Assembly: GCA_016713175.1 (NCBI GenBank)
Contig: JADJPQ010000028.1
Location: forward strand, 102,383 to 166,382
Length of the DNA: 64,000 nt
Reading direction: 5' to 3'
Origin: Planctomycetota bacterium
Lineage (GTDB): Bacteria > Planctomycetota > UBA1135 > UBA2386
Each line of letters starts with the position of its first letter. Positions within the stretch are counted from its first letter, which is position 1. The position numbers and the translations under genes are program-made. The notes below the pieces were generated by a model. The model was not told the origin of the DNA and did not search any database. It was given only the letters and a program-made list of their open reading frames with translations. Shown piece after piece: positions 1 to 7,720 of the stretch.

Positions 1-1528
1 TGCGGGCGGTGATGCCGAACAGCGGATCGAGGCCACCGCTGTCGCGCCGGCGCAACCGTTCGTCGTACAGCGCGGTGTCGTGGTCGGCGAGCAGCGTGCC
101 GCCGTTCCGCACCCACGTGAAGATCGCCTGGCAGGCCCGATCGGACAATGCCACCGTCGCCGGCAGGATCAGGCACCGCGGCGGTCTCTGCAGCAACAGT
201 TCGGGCAACGCCGTCTCGCCGACGAACCGCGGCTGCAGTCCGAGGTCCTGCAGCAGCCGCAACCAGCTCCGCCTCGCGGCCTGGCTGGTGCTGTGTCCTG
301 CCTCGTACGAGGCCAGCCGGCGAACCCAGGTCTTGCCGTCGCGCGCCGAATCGAGCATCCACCAGGCGCGCACCGATGCCTGCGATTCGACCAGCCACAC
401 CGGCGACGGCTCGATCGCCGCACCGGCGCAGGCATCGAGCACCGGCTGTTGCCGCGCAAACGCGCGTTGCACCGCTTCGCCGAACGGCGTCACTCCCGTT
501 GCCGACAACACCGCAGAACCGTTCCACACCACGGCTCCGCCAACGCCGTGGGCAGCGGCATCGGCCAGCACGGCCTCCAGGAACCGCGGCGGCGCGTCCG
601 GCGGCGGGGCCCCGATCGTGATCGCCCGCAGCGCCCCGGCCGGCAACAGGCTGTGCGCCAATTCGCGCGCGCCACCGACATCGTACGGCTCGGCCAGCGT
701 CATCGCCGGCACCAGCCGGGCGTAGTCGTGGCCACCGAACGCGCCTGGCACCTGCAGACCGGTCAGCCCGATCGGCACCCCCGGTGCGACCACCTGCAAG
801 TCGGCGACCAGACGCGCGACCAGCGCGGCGAACTGACCGTCGACGAACTCGAGCCGTTCGGCCCAGGGCGTCAGGTTGGCCGGCAACAACGCGTCGCCGA
901 GTTCGCGGCGCCGGATCGCGTCCGTCGACGGTGCCGCGACGACCTCCCAGCCGGCATGACTGGTGCCCCACGCCGCGTTGAGAGCGTCGACCGAGCGATA
1001 GCGACCTTGCAGGAACGTCCGGAAATCGGCGGCGCAACCGGCACACTGGCAGACATCCAGCGGGTTGTTGTGCCGGGTGCTCGAAGCCTCGTCCGCAAGT
1101 GCGACAAAACACAGGCCATCGCTGCCGACAGCGGTCAGCGCCGCCACCGCGCGCCTGCTCGCCTCGGCGACCACTCCGGGGTCGCGCAAGCACGCCGGCC
1201 GCAGCAGTGCAGTCACGTCGCGATCGGTCTCGTAGGCGGCGGCCAGCGGTTGCCATTGCGCATCGCGCAGTTCCAGCAGCCCCTTGCCGATCGGTTGATC
1301 GAGGTAGAACTGCAGCCCGGCCGCGCGCACCGGCGCCGGATCGCCGCCGGCGCCGAGGTTGACGGCGGTGAAGCCCGCCGGCTGCACCCGCGCCAGCAGC
1401 GCCGGATCGGCGACCTGCATGCCATCGAGCCACAACACCCGGTGGAACCGCGATGGCCTGCTCTGCGCGGGGCCGACGGCAACCACGAGCGCCGCCAGCA
1501 GCAGCGACCGCAGCGGCGTGACGTTCAT
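1..1528 (-). CDS. GH42-like beta-galactosidase family protein, 3' end outside window
   Basis: This open frame starts at an ATG at 1528 and is still open at the left edge, so only about 509 codons are visible. Residues 1-22 look like a signal peptide ending in P-A-Q, so the protein is probably exported. A TIM-barrel-like region follows. DEASS near residue 146 lies just before CQCAGC at about 159-164, and DALNAAWGT follows about 20 residues later. That order (acidic motif, Cys cluster, then L-N-x-A-W-G) is typical of GH42 beta-galactosidase-like proteins. The later part, with NGGTLLADHD, resembles the trimerisation domain of that family. The start overlaps the stop of the upstream response regulator gene (ATGA), suggesting coupled translation. 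Substrate is unknown; the family call is from motif recall only. Confidence 0.6.
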   Translation of the reverse strand, partial: MNVTPLRSLLLAALVVAVGPAQSRPSRFHRVLWLDGMQVADPALLARVQPAGFTAVNLGAGGDPAPVRAAGLQFYLDQPIGKGLLELRDAQWQPLAAAYETDRDVTALLRPACLRDPGVVAEASRRAVAALTAVGSDGLCFVALADEASSTRHNNPLDVCQCAGCAADFRTFLQGRYRSVDALNAAWGTSHAGWEVVAAPSTDAIRRRELGDALLPANLTPWAERLEFVDGQFAALVARLVADLQVVAPGVPIGLTGLQVPGAFGGHDYARLVPAMTLAEPYDVGGARELAHSLLPAGALRAITIGAPPPDAPPRFLEAVLADAAAHGVGGAVVWNGSAVLSATGVTPFGEAVQRAFARQQPVLDACAGAAIEPSPVWLVESQASVRAWWMLDSARDGKTWVRRLASYEAGHSTSQAARRSWLRLLQDLGLQPRFVGETALPELLLQRPPRCLILPATVALSDRACQAIFTWVRNGGTLLADHDTALYDERLRRRDSGGLDPLFGITAR

Positions 1529-2892
1529 TCGATGCCGTAATCCTTCAGCTTCTCCCACAACACCTTGCGGGAGATGCCGAGCACGGATGCCGCCTTGGTG
1601 CGATGACCGCCGACGCCGGCCAGCACACGCTTGAGATGCTCGCGTTCGGCCTCGACCAGCACATCGCGAAGCGGCCGCAACTGCGTTGGCGGCTCCAGCG
1701 CCGCGCGCCGCGTCTTGTCGACCGGCAGCAGGTGCTCCTTGCGCAACACGGTGGCCCCACCGGCCATCGCGATCGCCTGCGCCACGTGGTTCTCCAGTTC
1801 GCGGACGTTGCCGGGCCACGAGTACTGCGCCATCGCCTCGAGCACATCGGTCTTGACGGTGAACAGCCGGCCGCCGCCGATCTTCTCGACGAAGTGCTGC
1901 ACCAGCTGGGGCAGATCGCCGTCGCGTTCGCGCAGCGGCGGCAGCCGGATCGGCACGACCGACAACCGGTAGTAGAGGTCCTCGCGGAACTTGCCGGCCC
2001 GCACGTGTTGCAGCAGCGGCACCTTGGTCGCCGCGATCACCCGGATGTCGACGCGGATCAGGCTCTCGCCGCCGACACGTTCGAACTCCCGTTCCTGCAG
2101 CACCCGCAGCAGCTTGACCTGCACCGACATCGGCATGTCATCGATGTCGTCGAGGAAGATGCTGCCGCCGTCCGCCATCTCGAAGCGGCCGCGCCGCTGG
2201 CGCTGGGCATCGGTGAACGCGCCCTTCTCGTGGCCGAACAGTTCGGTCTCCAGCAGCGTGTCGGGCAGCGCGCCGCACGACAAGGCCACGAACGGCTTCT
2301 CGCGCCGCGGACTCAGCTGGTGGATCGCCCGCGCGATCCGTTCCTTGCCGGTGCCGCTCTCACCTTCGATCAGCACCGAGGCCTCGGTCGACGCCACCGT
2401 GCGCACGACCTTGAACACGTCCTGCATCGCCCGGCTGCGACCGATGACGCCCGGCAGCCCCTGACCTTCGGACGACTTCAGCTCTTCGCGCAGCCGCTGG
2501 TTCTCGTGCAGCAGCGCCCGGAACTTGCCGATCCGCGCGATCCGTTCGAGCACATGTTCGTTGACGAACGGCTTCTGGATGTAGTCATCGGCCCCCAGCC
2601 GCATGGCCTCGACCGCCTGTTCGACGGTCGCGTAGGCGGTCATCATGATGACCTCGGTCGCCGGTCGCGCCCGCTTGGCCGCCGCCAGCACCTGCAGGCC
2701 ATCGGCACCGGGCAGCCGCATGTCGGTGATCACCAGATCGAACGCACGCTGCGAGAGCAGCGTCACCGCCGCGGCACCGTCGGCAACGTGGGTGACCTCG
2801 TAGCCGGCCCCCTCGAGGTCGTCCTGCAAGGTGATGGCAATGGTCTGTTCATCCTCGACCAACAGGATCTGCATCGCTTCGCCGACCGCCAT
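1525..2892 (-). CDS. Sigma-54-type response regulator (NtrC/AtoC family)
   Basis: A 455-residue regulator with three domains. An N-terminal receiver domain carries the phosphorylation site D57, plus T85 and K107. The central AAA+ domain has Walker A GESGTGKE at 177-184. The C-terminal Fis-type helix-turn-helix contains TKAASVLGISRKVLWEKL. Family members use ATP hydrolysis to remodel sigma-54 RNA polymerase at -24/-12 promoters. Two features are unusual. The sigma-54 contact loop reads GAFTDA (224-229) instead of GAFTGA, and Walker B reads IFLDDID instead of the usual LDE. The start at 2892 lies 2 bases after the stop of the GGDEF gene; an internal ATG at 2874 is a possible alternative. The gene ends by overlapping the beta-galactosidase-like start. 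No histidine kinase is visible nearby. Confidence 0.88.
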   Translation of the reverse strand: MAVGEAMQILLVEDEQTIAITLQDDLEGAGYEVTHVADGAAAVTLLSQRAFDLVITDMRLPGADGLQVLAAAKRARPATEVIMMTAYATVEQAVEAMRLGADDYIQKPFVNEHVLERIARIGKFRALLHENQRLREELKSSEGQGLPGVIGRSRAMQDVFKVVRTVASTEASVLIEGESGTGKERIARAIHQLSPRREKPFVALSCGALPDTLLETELFGHEKGAFTDAQRQRRGRFEMADGGSIFLDDIDDMPMSVQVKLLRVLQEREFERVGGESLIRVDIRVIAATKVPLLQHVRAGKFREDLYYRLSVVPIRLPPLRERDGDLPQLVQHFVEKIGGGRLFTVKTDVLEAMAQYSWPGNVRELENHVAQAIAMAGGATVLRKEHLLPVDKTRRAALEPPTQLRPLRDVLVEAEREHLKRVLAGVGGHRTKAASVLGISRKVLWEKLKDYGIE

Positions 2893-2894
2893 CG

Positions 2895-3530
2895 CTAGGC
2901 CTCCCCGCCGCCATCCGGCGCTCGCAACTGGGTTTCGCCGAACGACACCACGGCGTTGCCACCGCGCCGTTCGCTCCACTCCAGTGCTGCCTCGGCCTGG
3001 GCGACGATGGTGTCGAAGAACATCGTCTCCGCGTCGCCGCTGGCCGTGAAGCCGATGCTGGCCGTGGGCGCCAGCACGCGCCCGTCGACGGCGACCTCGA
3101 GGCCGGCGAACAATTGGTGCAGGCGCTCGGCGACGATCCGGGTCTGCGCCAGGCTGGTGTGCGGCAGCACCAGCAGGTATCGGTCCTCGGCCAGTACGCC
3201 GAGCAGGTCGGCGCCGCGCGTGCGCTCGCGGACCATCTTGCCGATCGCCGACCGCAACTCGGTCCGCAGCGCCCCGCCGTGCAGGTCGACCAGCTGCGCC
3301 AGCCGGTCGACCGCGATCAACAGACACCCGACCGGATGGCCGTAGCGCCGCGAACGGGCGAACTCGGTCTTCATCAGGTGCAGGATCTGGGCCTGCGAGA
3401 ACAGGGCGGTGCCCAGGAACGCATCCGCGTCGCTGGCGGCGGCCCCGCCGCTGCCTCCCGTTCGCCCTTTACGGAAACCCGGCCTGGTCATGTCGGCTGC
3501 AAGAGGTTCGGATCGCACGGCCCACGGCAC
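2895..3530 (-). CDS. Degenerate GGDEF-domain protein
   Basis: A protein of up to 211 residues resembling the diguanylate cyclase fold. TEFARSRRYGHPVGCLLIAVD matches the start of a GGDEF domain, and the tail around TASIGFTA matches its end. The active-site loop reads AEDRY where GGDEF is expected, so cyclase activity is unlikely. It may bind nucleotide or act as a partner of the response regulator 2 bases downstream. An internal ATG at 3491 (MTRPGFRKG) may be the real start, because the first 13 residues look poorly conserved and neither start has a clear ribosome site. There is no membrane segment or receiver domain, so it is a stand-alone cytoplasmic domain. Confidence 0.7.
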   Translation of the reverse strand: MPWAVRSEPLAADMTRPGFRKGRTGGSGGAAASDADAFLGTALFSQAQILHLMKTEFARSRRYGHPVGCLLIAVDRLAQLVDLHGGALRTELRSAIGKMVRERTRGADLLGVLAEDRYLLVLPHTSLAQTRIVAERLHQLFAGLEVAVDGRVLAPTASIGFTASGDAETMFFDTIVAQAEAALEWSERRGGNAVVSFGETQLRAPDGGGEA

Positions 3531-3574
3531 GCGCGATCGAGTGCTTCTAGCCGCGCGGTCGACCGTGCCTCCAG

Positions 3575-3614
3575 AAAAAAGTACGGGCCTCAGCCGGTCA
3601 GAACTGAGGCCCGT
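3575..3614 (-). terminator. Rho-independent terminator, minus strand
   Basis: A perfect 11-base-pair inverted repeat (ACGGGCCTCAG at 3583-3593 and CTGAGGCCCGT at 3604-3614) encloses a 10-base loop. On the minus strand it is followed after two bases by six T residues (A-run at 3575-3580 on the plus strand). This is the strongest terminator in the window. It lies upstream of the GGDEF gene, so it must end a transcript arriving from higher coordinates. Confidence 0.85.
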
Positions 3615-3917
3615 GGAATGCGGGCGAGGCTACGGAATGGAGAGGGCGGTTAGGGAGGGGGATACTGGTCTCCACCCCACAGCCTCGGCCCGTTGTTGTC
3701 TGCTGGGATCAGGCGCCGGATCGCTCCGACTCCTGAGTGCCGACCGCTGGTCAGGCAGTTCGGCAAGTCATGACAGAGAGCGTTCTCACTTCGCTGGGCT
3801 CGCGCCCGGCGACCCGGTCCTCGCGTCCCGGCGGCCAGGCTAGCCGCTGGGCCCCGAAGGCCAGGCTGGTAAGCATGCCACCTGTCCCCAGGATTTCAAC
3901 ACCTCCACTCACTTTTT
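3615..3917 (-). ncRNA. Candidate structured RNA in non-coding stretch
   Basis: No convincing protein is encoded between 3531 and 3917. The minus strand shows several potential hairpins just before the terminator. GGGCCGAGGCT (3681-3691) pairs with AGCCTCGCCC (3622-3631). There are also GAGA-ACGC-TCTC, GGGC-GCGA-GCCC with a GNRA-type loop, and a GGCC-TTCGG-GGCC stem. A transcript from this region would end exactly at the U-tract. I could not match it to 6S RNA, SRP RNA, tmRNA, RNase P or a riboswitch by recall. It may equally be the 3' untranslated part of the 3918-4370 gene. Confidence 0.3.
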
Positions 3918-4370
3918 TCAACGCTTGGGGAGAAGCGTGGGAAAGTTGGTCTGCACCCAGGTCAGCGCTCGGTACAGGTCGAAGTCCCACAGGTACTTGG
4001 CGATCAACAGCCCAAGGCACACGACGCCGGTATAGACCGTGAAGAAGATCAGTTGCGCCAGCAACTTCGCCAGCAGCGTCTTGGCCTTGACACCGAGCGG
4101 AGTGCCCGGATCGGTCCGGCCGCCGCGCAACACCCAGTCCCGTTGCGCCCGCAGCCCCTGCTGGACCAGCTTCTGGTCATCGACCGGCTCAGCCAGCACC
4201 GCCTGCGTGACGACCTGCCATGGATACTCCGTGGGCGACGCCTCCACGGTTCGCTTGAGCTGGTCGAGCGTCTTCCTGCTGACCATTCCGGCCAGCAACC
4301 GCAGGGAAACCGCGCCGACCGCGGTCATAGTGTCATCCGCTCGACCGAGGTCGGGTGCTTGCTCGCTCAT
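3918..4370 (-). CDS. Small membrane protein, unknown function
   Basis: A 150-residue protein I do not recognise. The start is placed at the ATG at 4370 (MSEQAPDLGR); upstream in-frame sequence looks non-coding. Residues up to about 95 are soluble and mildly charged (VSRKTLDQLKRTVEASP). One hydrophobic segment near residues 105-130 (IFFTVYTGVVCLGLLIAKYL) is probably a membrane span, leaving a short C-terminal tail ending LLPKR. It is divergent from the F-domain secretion gene at 4416 with only 45 bases between starts, so the two may share a control region. A role next to that secretion component is only a guess. Confidence 0.6.
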   Translation of the reverse strand: MSEQAPDLGRADDTMTAVGAVSLRLLAGMVSRKTLDQLKRTVEASPTEYPWQVVTQAVLAEPVDDQKLVQQGLRAQRDWVLRGGRTDPGTPLGVKAKTLLAKLLAQLIFFTVYTGVVCLGLLIAKYLWDFDLYRALTWVQTNFPTLLPKR

Positions 4371-4415
4371 GTCCGGTCCCTTACCACACCTTCGGCGAAC
4401 TGGTAACCCCTCTCC

Positions 4416-5336
4416 TTGCGCATGACCAGAATCCCCTCTCCGGCACGCGAGGAACGCGCCGCGCTGCAGCTGGACGACCTCGCGTCCGCGCTCGACGCCG
4501 GCCTGACCCCCGAGCAGATCGGAGCGCATGCGGCGCTTGGTGATCATGCCATCGTCGACCTGCTTCACCGGCGCGGCGTCGCGATCGACACGACCGAGAC
4601 CAGGATCCTGACCGCGGCCTGGCAAAGCGGGCGCATTGCCCCGGCGCTGAAGGCGCGGGCCGAACGGCGGCGCCAACGCGCCGCCAACCTGCGGGTCGTC
4701 TTCGCGGGGCTGCGCTACCCGCTGCTGTTGCTGATCGTGAGCCTGTTCTCCGCGACGCTGACCTGGTTCCTGACCAAGGCATGGTGGCTGCCCGTCAGCG
4801 TTGCCGCGGTCCTCGTGGTCGGCGCCCTCGCCCTGCGCAGCATCCACGCGGCGCTGAGCTCAGGGGACAGCCTGGCGGCGAGACTGCCGGTCCTCGGGTC
4901 GCTGGCGCGCCAGCGGGCGGAACTGCCCTACCTCGAGATGCTGCACGGCCTGTACGCTTCTGGGGTACCGCTGCTGGCGGCGCACCCACAGGCAGTCGCC
5001 GCCGTCGCCCATCCGGGGCTCCGCGCCGAGTTGCAGTCGGCAGATGCGTGCCTGCAAAGCAATCGCCCGCTCGTCGAGGCCCTGCGGGCCGCGCCACTGC
5101 TGTCGACCGAAACCAAAGACCTGGTCGCCACCGGCGAACGGACGGGCAACCTCGAGGAAGCACTCGAGCGGGCGCTCCGCCGCCGGAGCGATGTCGTCGC
5201 CCGCGACGCGGCGACTGCCGCGCGCTGGGGTGGTGCCATCGCCTATGGCCTGGTCGCCATCTTCGTGGCGTGGCTGTGCCTCTCGATCCTGTCGGAGACC
5301 GTGGGCAAGGCATACGGAGGGGGCCTGCGGCGTTGA
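4416..5336 (+). CDS. Type II secretion F-domain (GspF/PilC-like) protein
   Basis: A 306-residue inner-membrane protein. Residues about 170-270 read as a T2SS F domain (LPYLEMLHGLYASGVPLL, then LVATGERTGNLEEALERAL). That is the signature of GspF/PilC platform proteins, which couple the assembly ATPase to pilus or pseudopilus growth. Hydrophobic segments lie near 107-155 and 278-300. Typical GspF proteins have about 400 residues and two equal F domains; here the first (residues about 18-85) is short and diverged. It sits about 16 kb from the three ATPase genes at 21.1-25.6 kb and has no pilin or pore gene beside it. ATG at 4422 is an alternative start. Confidence 0.75.
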   Translation: MRMTRIPSPAREERAALQLDDLASALDAGLTPEQIGAHAALGDHAIVDLLHRRGVAIDTTETRILTAAWQSGRIAPALKARAERRRQRAANLRVVFAGLRYPLLLLIVSLFSATLTWFLTKAWWLPVSVAAVLVVGALALRSIHAALSSGDSLAARLPVLGSLARQRAELPYLEMLHGLYASGVPLLAAHPQAVAAVAHPGLRAELQSADACLQSNRPLVEALRAAPLLSTETKDLVATGERTGNLEEALERALRRRSDVVARDAATAARWGGAIAYGLVAIFVAWLCLSILSETVGKAYGGGLRR

Positions 5337-5385
5337 GCCGTATTTCCCGGTAATCTGGGCTGACGCATTCAGCCGTTCGCGATCC

Positions 5386-5982
5386 ATGCACGAGTCCATG
5401 GAACCCCTGGTGGGCCAGCAACCCCAAAGGCTGCGCAACGACGCCGAGCAGCGTTGGCTGGCGGCGTTTCAAGGCGGCGACCCTGACGCCTTCCAGCCAC
5501 TCGTTCGGCCGCATCTGACCGCGCTGCTCGCGTTGGCGCGCCGCCACTGCCGCGACCCCCACTGGGCCGAGGACCTGGTGCAGGAGACGCTGGTGCGCGC
5601 GTTCAAGGGCCTGGCCGGCTTCCGCGGTGACGCCGCGCTGCGCACCTGGCTGTTCCGGATCCTGGTCCGCCTGGCGGCCGATCCGAACCGCTGGCGCAAG
5701 AGCGAACGCGCCGGCCCACTGCCGACCGACGACGTGCCCGATCACTACGAAGCGCCCCCCGAACACGGCGCGATCGACCGCGAACTGTCGCAGCGGCTCG
5801 AAGAAGCCATGGAACGACTGACCGCCCGCCAGCGTTCGGCGCTGCACCTGCGCGCGGTCGAGGGCCTCGACTACGCGGCGGTCTCGGCGATCCTCGAGTG
5901 CTCGCAGACCGCAGCGCGGATGCTGGTGCTGGAAGCCCGTCGCAAGGTGATGGCCCGGTTGCAGGAGCACCTCGAGCCATGA
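5386..5982 (+). CDS. ECF-family RNA polymerase sigma factor
   Basis: A 198-residue sigma-70 family protein of the extracytoplasmic function type. Region 2 includes HWAEDLVQETLVRAF near residues 67-81 and the -10 recognition stretch LRTWLFRILV. Region 4 (LTARQRSALHLRAVEGLDYAAVSAIL) contains the helix-turn-helix for -35 recognition. It directs RNA polymerase to a specific promoter set. Its stop codon overlaps the start of the next gene (ATGA), which encodes a zinc-finger anti-sigma-like membrane protein, so the pair probably forms a sigma/anti-sigma switch. An in-frame ATG five codons downstream (MEPLVG) is an alternative start. Confidence 0.9.
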   Translation: MHESMEPLVGQQPQRLRNDAEQRWLAAFQGGDPDAFQPLVRPHLTALLALARRHCRDPHWAEDLVQETLVRAFKGLAGFRGDAALRTWLFRILVRLAADPNRWRKSERAGPLPTDDVPDHYEAPPEHGAIDRELSQRLEEAMERLTARQRSALHLRAVEGLDYAAVSAILECSQTAARMLVLEARRKVMARLQEHLEP

Positions 5983-7559
5983 CCGCTTCGCGCTGCCCGT
6001 TCACCGACGCGGTGCTGAGCCGTCATCTCGACGGCGACGTCGATCTGCCGCTTGGCGACGGTTGGTTGTCGGCAGACGCCGTGGCCGATCACCTGCGCGA
6101 CTGCGCGCGCTGCCGCTTGGAGCTGGCCCGGGCGCGCCGCCTCGATGCCACGCTGGCCGAGAGTTCTGGCCGAGCACTGGCAGTGTTCGACGCCGATCCC
6201 GACCGGATGCGCGACCTGGTGCGTCGAGCGATGGCGGCTGCCGCGCCCGCGCCGATGCCGCTGCAGGCTCGCCGGCCCGATCGGTTGCTGCCCCTTGCGG
6301 CCGCGGCGGCCGTGTTCGCTGCCGGGTTCGCCGCAGCGTGGTTCGGTCGCGACGCGGAGCCCCCGCCGCGTTCGTTGCCGCCCGTGCTCACGGACGTCGA
6401 CACCGAACCGGCGGTCTACGCGCCGGCGACGGCAACGCCGCCGCCGGCTTTGGCCCAAGCCGACCAACTGGACTCGCCGACGCGTCCAAACGGCGCCGCA
6501 CCGGCTGCCGCGCCCGAGCCGGGTAACGCCCCAGCAGCCCCGACCGCCGCGCTCGCCAACCCCACCGCAACTGCGCCTCGCAAGTCCTATCCTGCGGACG
6601 ACCGGTCCGGTCCTGCGGACGGCCGGTTGCTGCCGCCGCGCACCGCGCGCGAAATCGAGGCCCTTGCGGCCCTGCTCGAACAGACGGAAGGCGCCCAGCA
6701 TGCCCGCGAACGGTCGCAACAGGCCGCGCTGCGGGCATTGCTCGACTCGCCGCTGACCACCGCCGCGCCGGTGTTCGCGCTCGCGATCGCCAGGCTCGAC
6801 GAGAGCTGGCTGCTGCACGACGCGCTGGGCCATGCACGCAAACGCCCTGCGGTGCTGGCGGCGCTGCGCAGCCACCTGCTGACCGCCAGCGAACACGGCA
6901 GCGACGACCTGCCACAACTCGCGATCGTTGCGACCGCGGCGCGGATCGGTCATCGCGACCTCGATGCCGCCGTGCGTCAGGCTTGTCGGCAGATGCCGGC
7001 CCTGGCCGACACCGTGGCCGCCGCACTGCGCGCCAGGGTCCGACCCGACGCTGGCGTCCCGTTGCTGCTCGACATCTGGTCCGACCTGTTGGCCCGGGAT
7101 GCCGCGACCACCGAAGAGGGACTCGCGCGCCGGCTGTTCCTGGCACCGACCAGGATGATGACGATCGCACTCGCCGACGAACTGCAGCGCAGCAGCAATG
7201 GCCCCCGCCGGGTCCGCATCGTTCTCGCGCTCGGCGTCACGGCCGATGCGCACTGCCTGCCGCATCTGCTCGACTCGCTGGAAGCGCGCAACCGGACCGA
7301 GGGACTGGCTGCCGCCTGGGCCATAGGCGAACTGCCACGGCCGGCGCTCGCCTCGGTGTTGACGCAAGCAGACAGTCCCGGAGCCTGGCAGCTGCGCGCC
7401 GCGCTGGTGCGCGTCGGTGCCGCCGACCCGCAACGCTGGTCCGACGACCGTCGGATGTCCGCCGCCGAACGTGCGCTGCTGGCCACCAGTTCGTGGTCGT
7501 TCCTGCAGCTGCCAACGCTCGCCGACCTGCTGCGTACGCACGCACGCACTTCGTCCTGA
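5979..7559 (+). CDS. Anti-sigma-like membrane protein with HEAT-like C-terminal region
   Basis: A 526-residue protein translated with a 4-base overlap after the ECF sigma factor. The N-terminal region holds DHLRDCARC near residues 36-44, an H-x3-C-x2-C pattern seen in zinc-binding anti-sigma factors, which hold sigma at the membrane. One hydrophobic segment near residues 103-125 follows. A long Pro/Ala-rich linker runs to about residue 210. The remaining 300 residues are alpha-helical repeats, with stretches such as LPHLLDSLEARNRTEGLAAAWAIGE resembling HEAT repeats. Such a large repeat domain on an anti-sigma factor is unusual and may sense a partner outside the cytoplasmic membrane. The signal is unknown. 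Confidence 0.7.
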   Translation: MTASRCPFTDAVLSRHLDGDVDLPLGDGWLSADAVADHLRDCARCRLELARARRLDATLAESSGRALAVFDADPDRMRDLVRRAMAAAAPAPMPLQARRPDRLLPLAAAAAVFAAGFAAAWFGRDAEPPPRSLPPVLTDVDTEPAVYAPATATPPPALAQADQLDSPTRPNGAAPAAAPEPGNAPAAPTAALANPTATAPRKSYPADDRSGPADGRLLPPRTAREIEALAALLEQTEGAQHARERSQQAALRALLDSPLTTAAPVFALAIARLDESWLLHDALGHARKRPAVLAALRSHLLTASEHGSDDLPQLAIVATAARIGHRDLDAAVRQACRQMPALADTVAAALRARVRPDAGVPLLLDIWSDLLARDAATTEEGLARRLFLAPTRMMTIALADELQRSSNGPRRVRIVLALGVTADAHCLPHLLDSLEARNRTEGLAAAWAIGELPRPALASVLTQADSPGAWQLRAALVRVGAADPQRWSDDRRMSAAERALLATSSWSFLQLPTLADLLRTHARTSS

Positions 7560-7584
7560 CGCGAGCCCGGCGGAACTACCGGTG

Positions 7585-7661
7585 CCACTGGTTGCGCGCC
7601 GCGCCCCAGCAACCGGCGTTCCACGCAGTTCACAAACAAGTACTTTCCGCGCAACCAGTGG
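7585..7661 (+). repeat. 14-bp perfect inverted repeat upstream of rpoN
   Basis: CCACTGGTTGCGCG (7585-7598) is repeated in perfect inverted orientation at 7648-7661, separated by 49 bases that are locally A/T-richer than the surroundings. A transcript could fold into a long hairpin, or the arms could be two protein-binding half sites. The right arm abuts TATGCT (7662-7667), which could serve as a -10 element. It lies 60 bases before the rpoN start. No T-run follows, so it is not a simple terminator. Confidence 0.6.
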
Positions 7662-7720
7662 TATGCTGAAGGGAGCGTGAGGCCCGCCCCGCCCCGCGCA
7701 ACCACTCACGCACCGACCCC

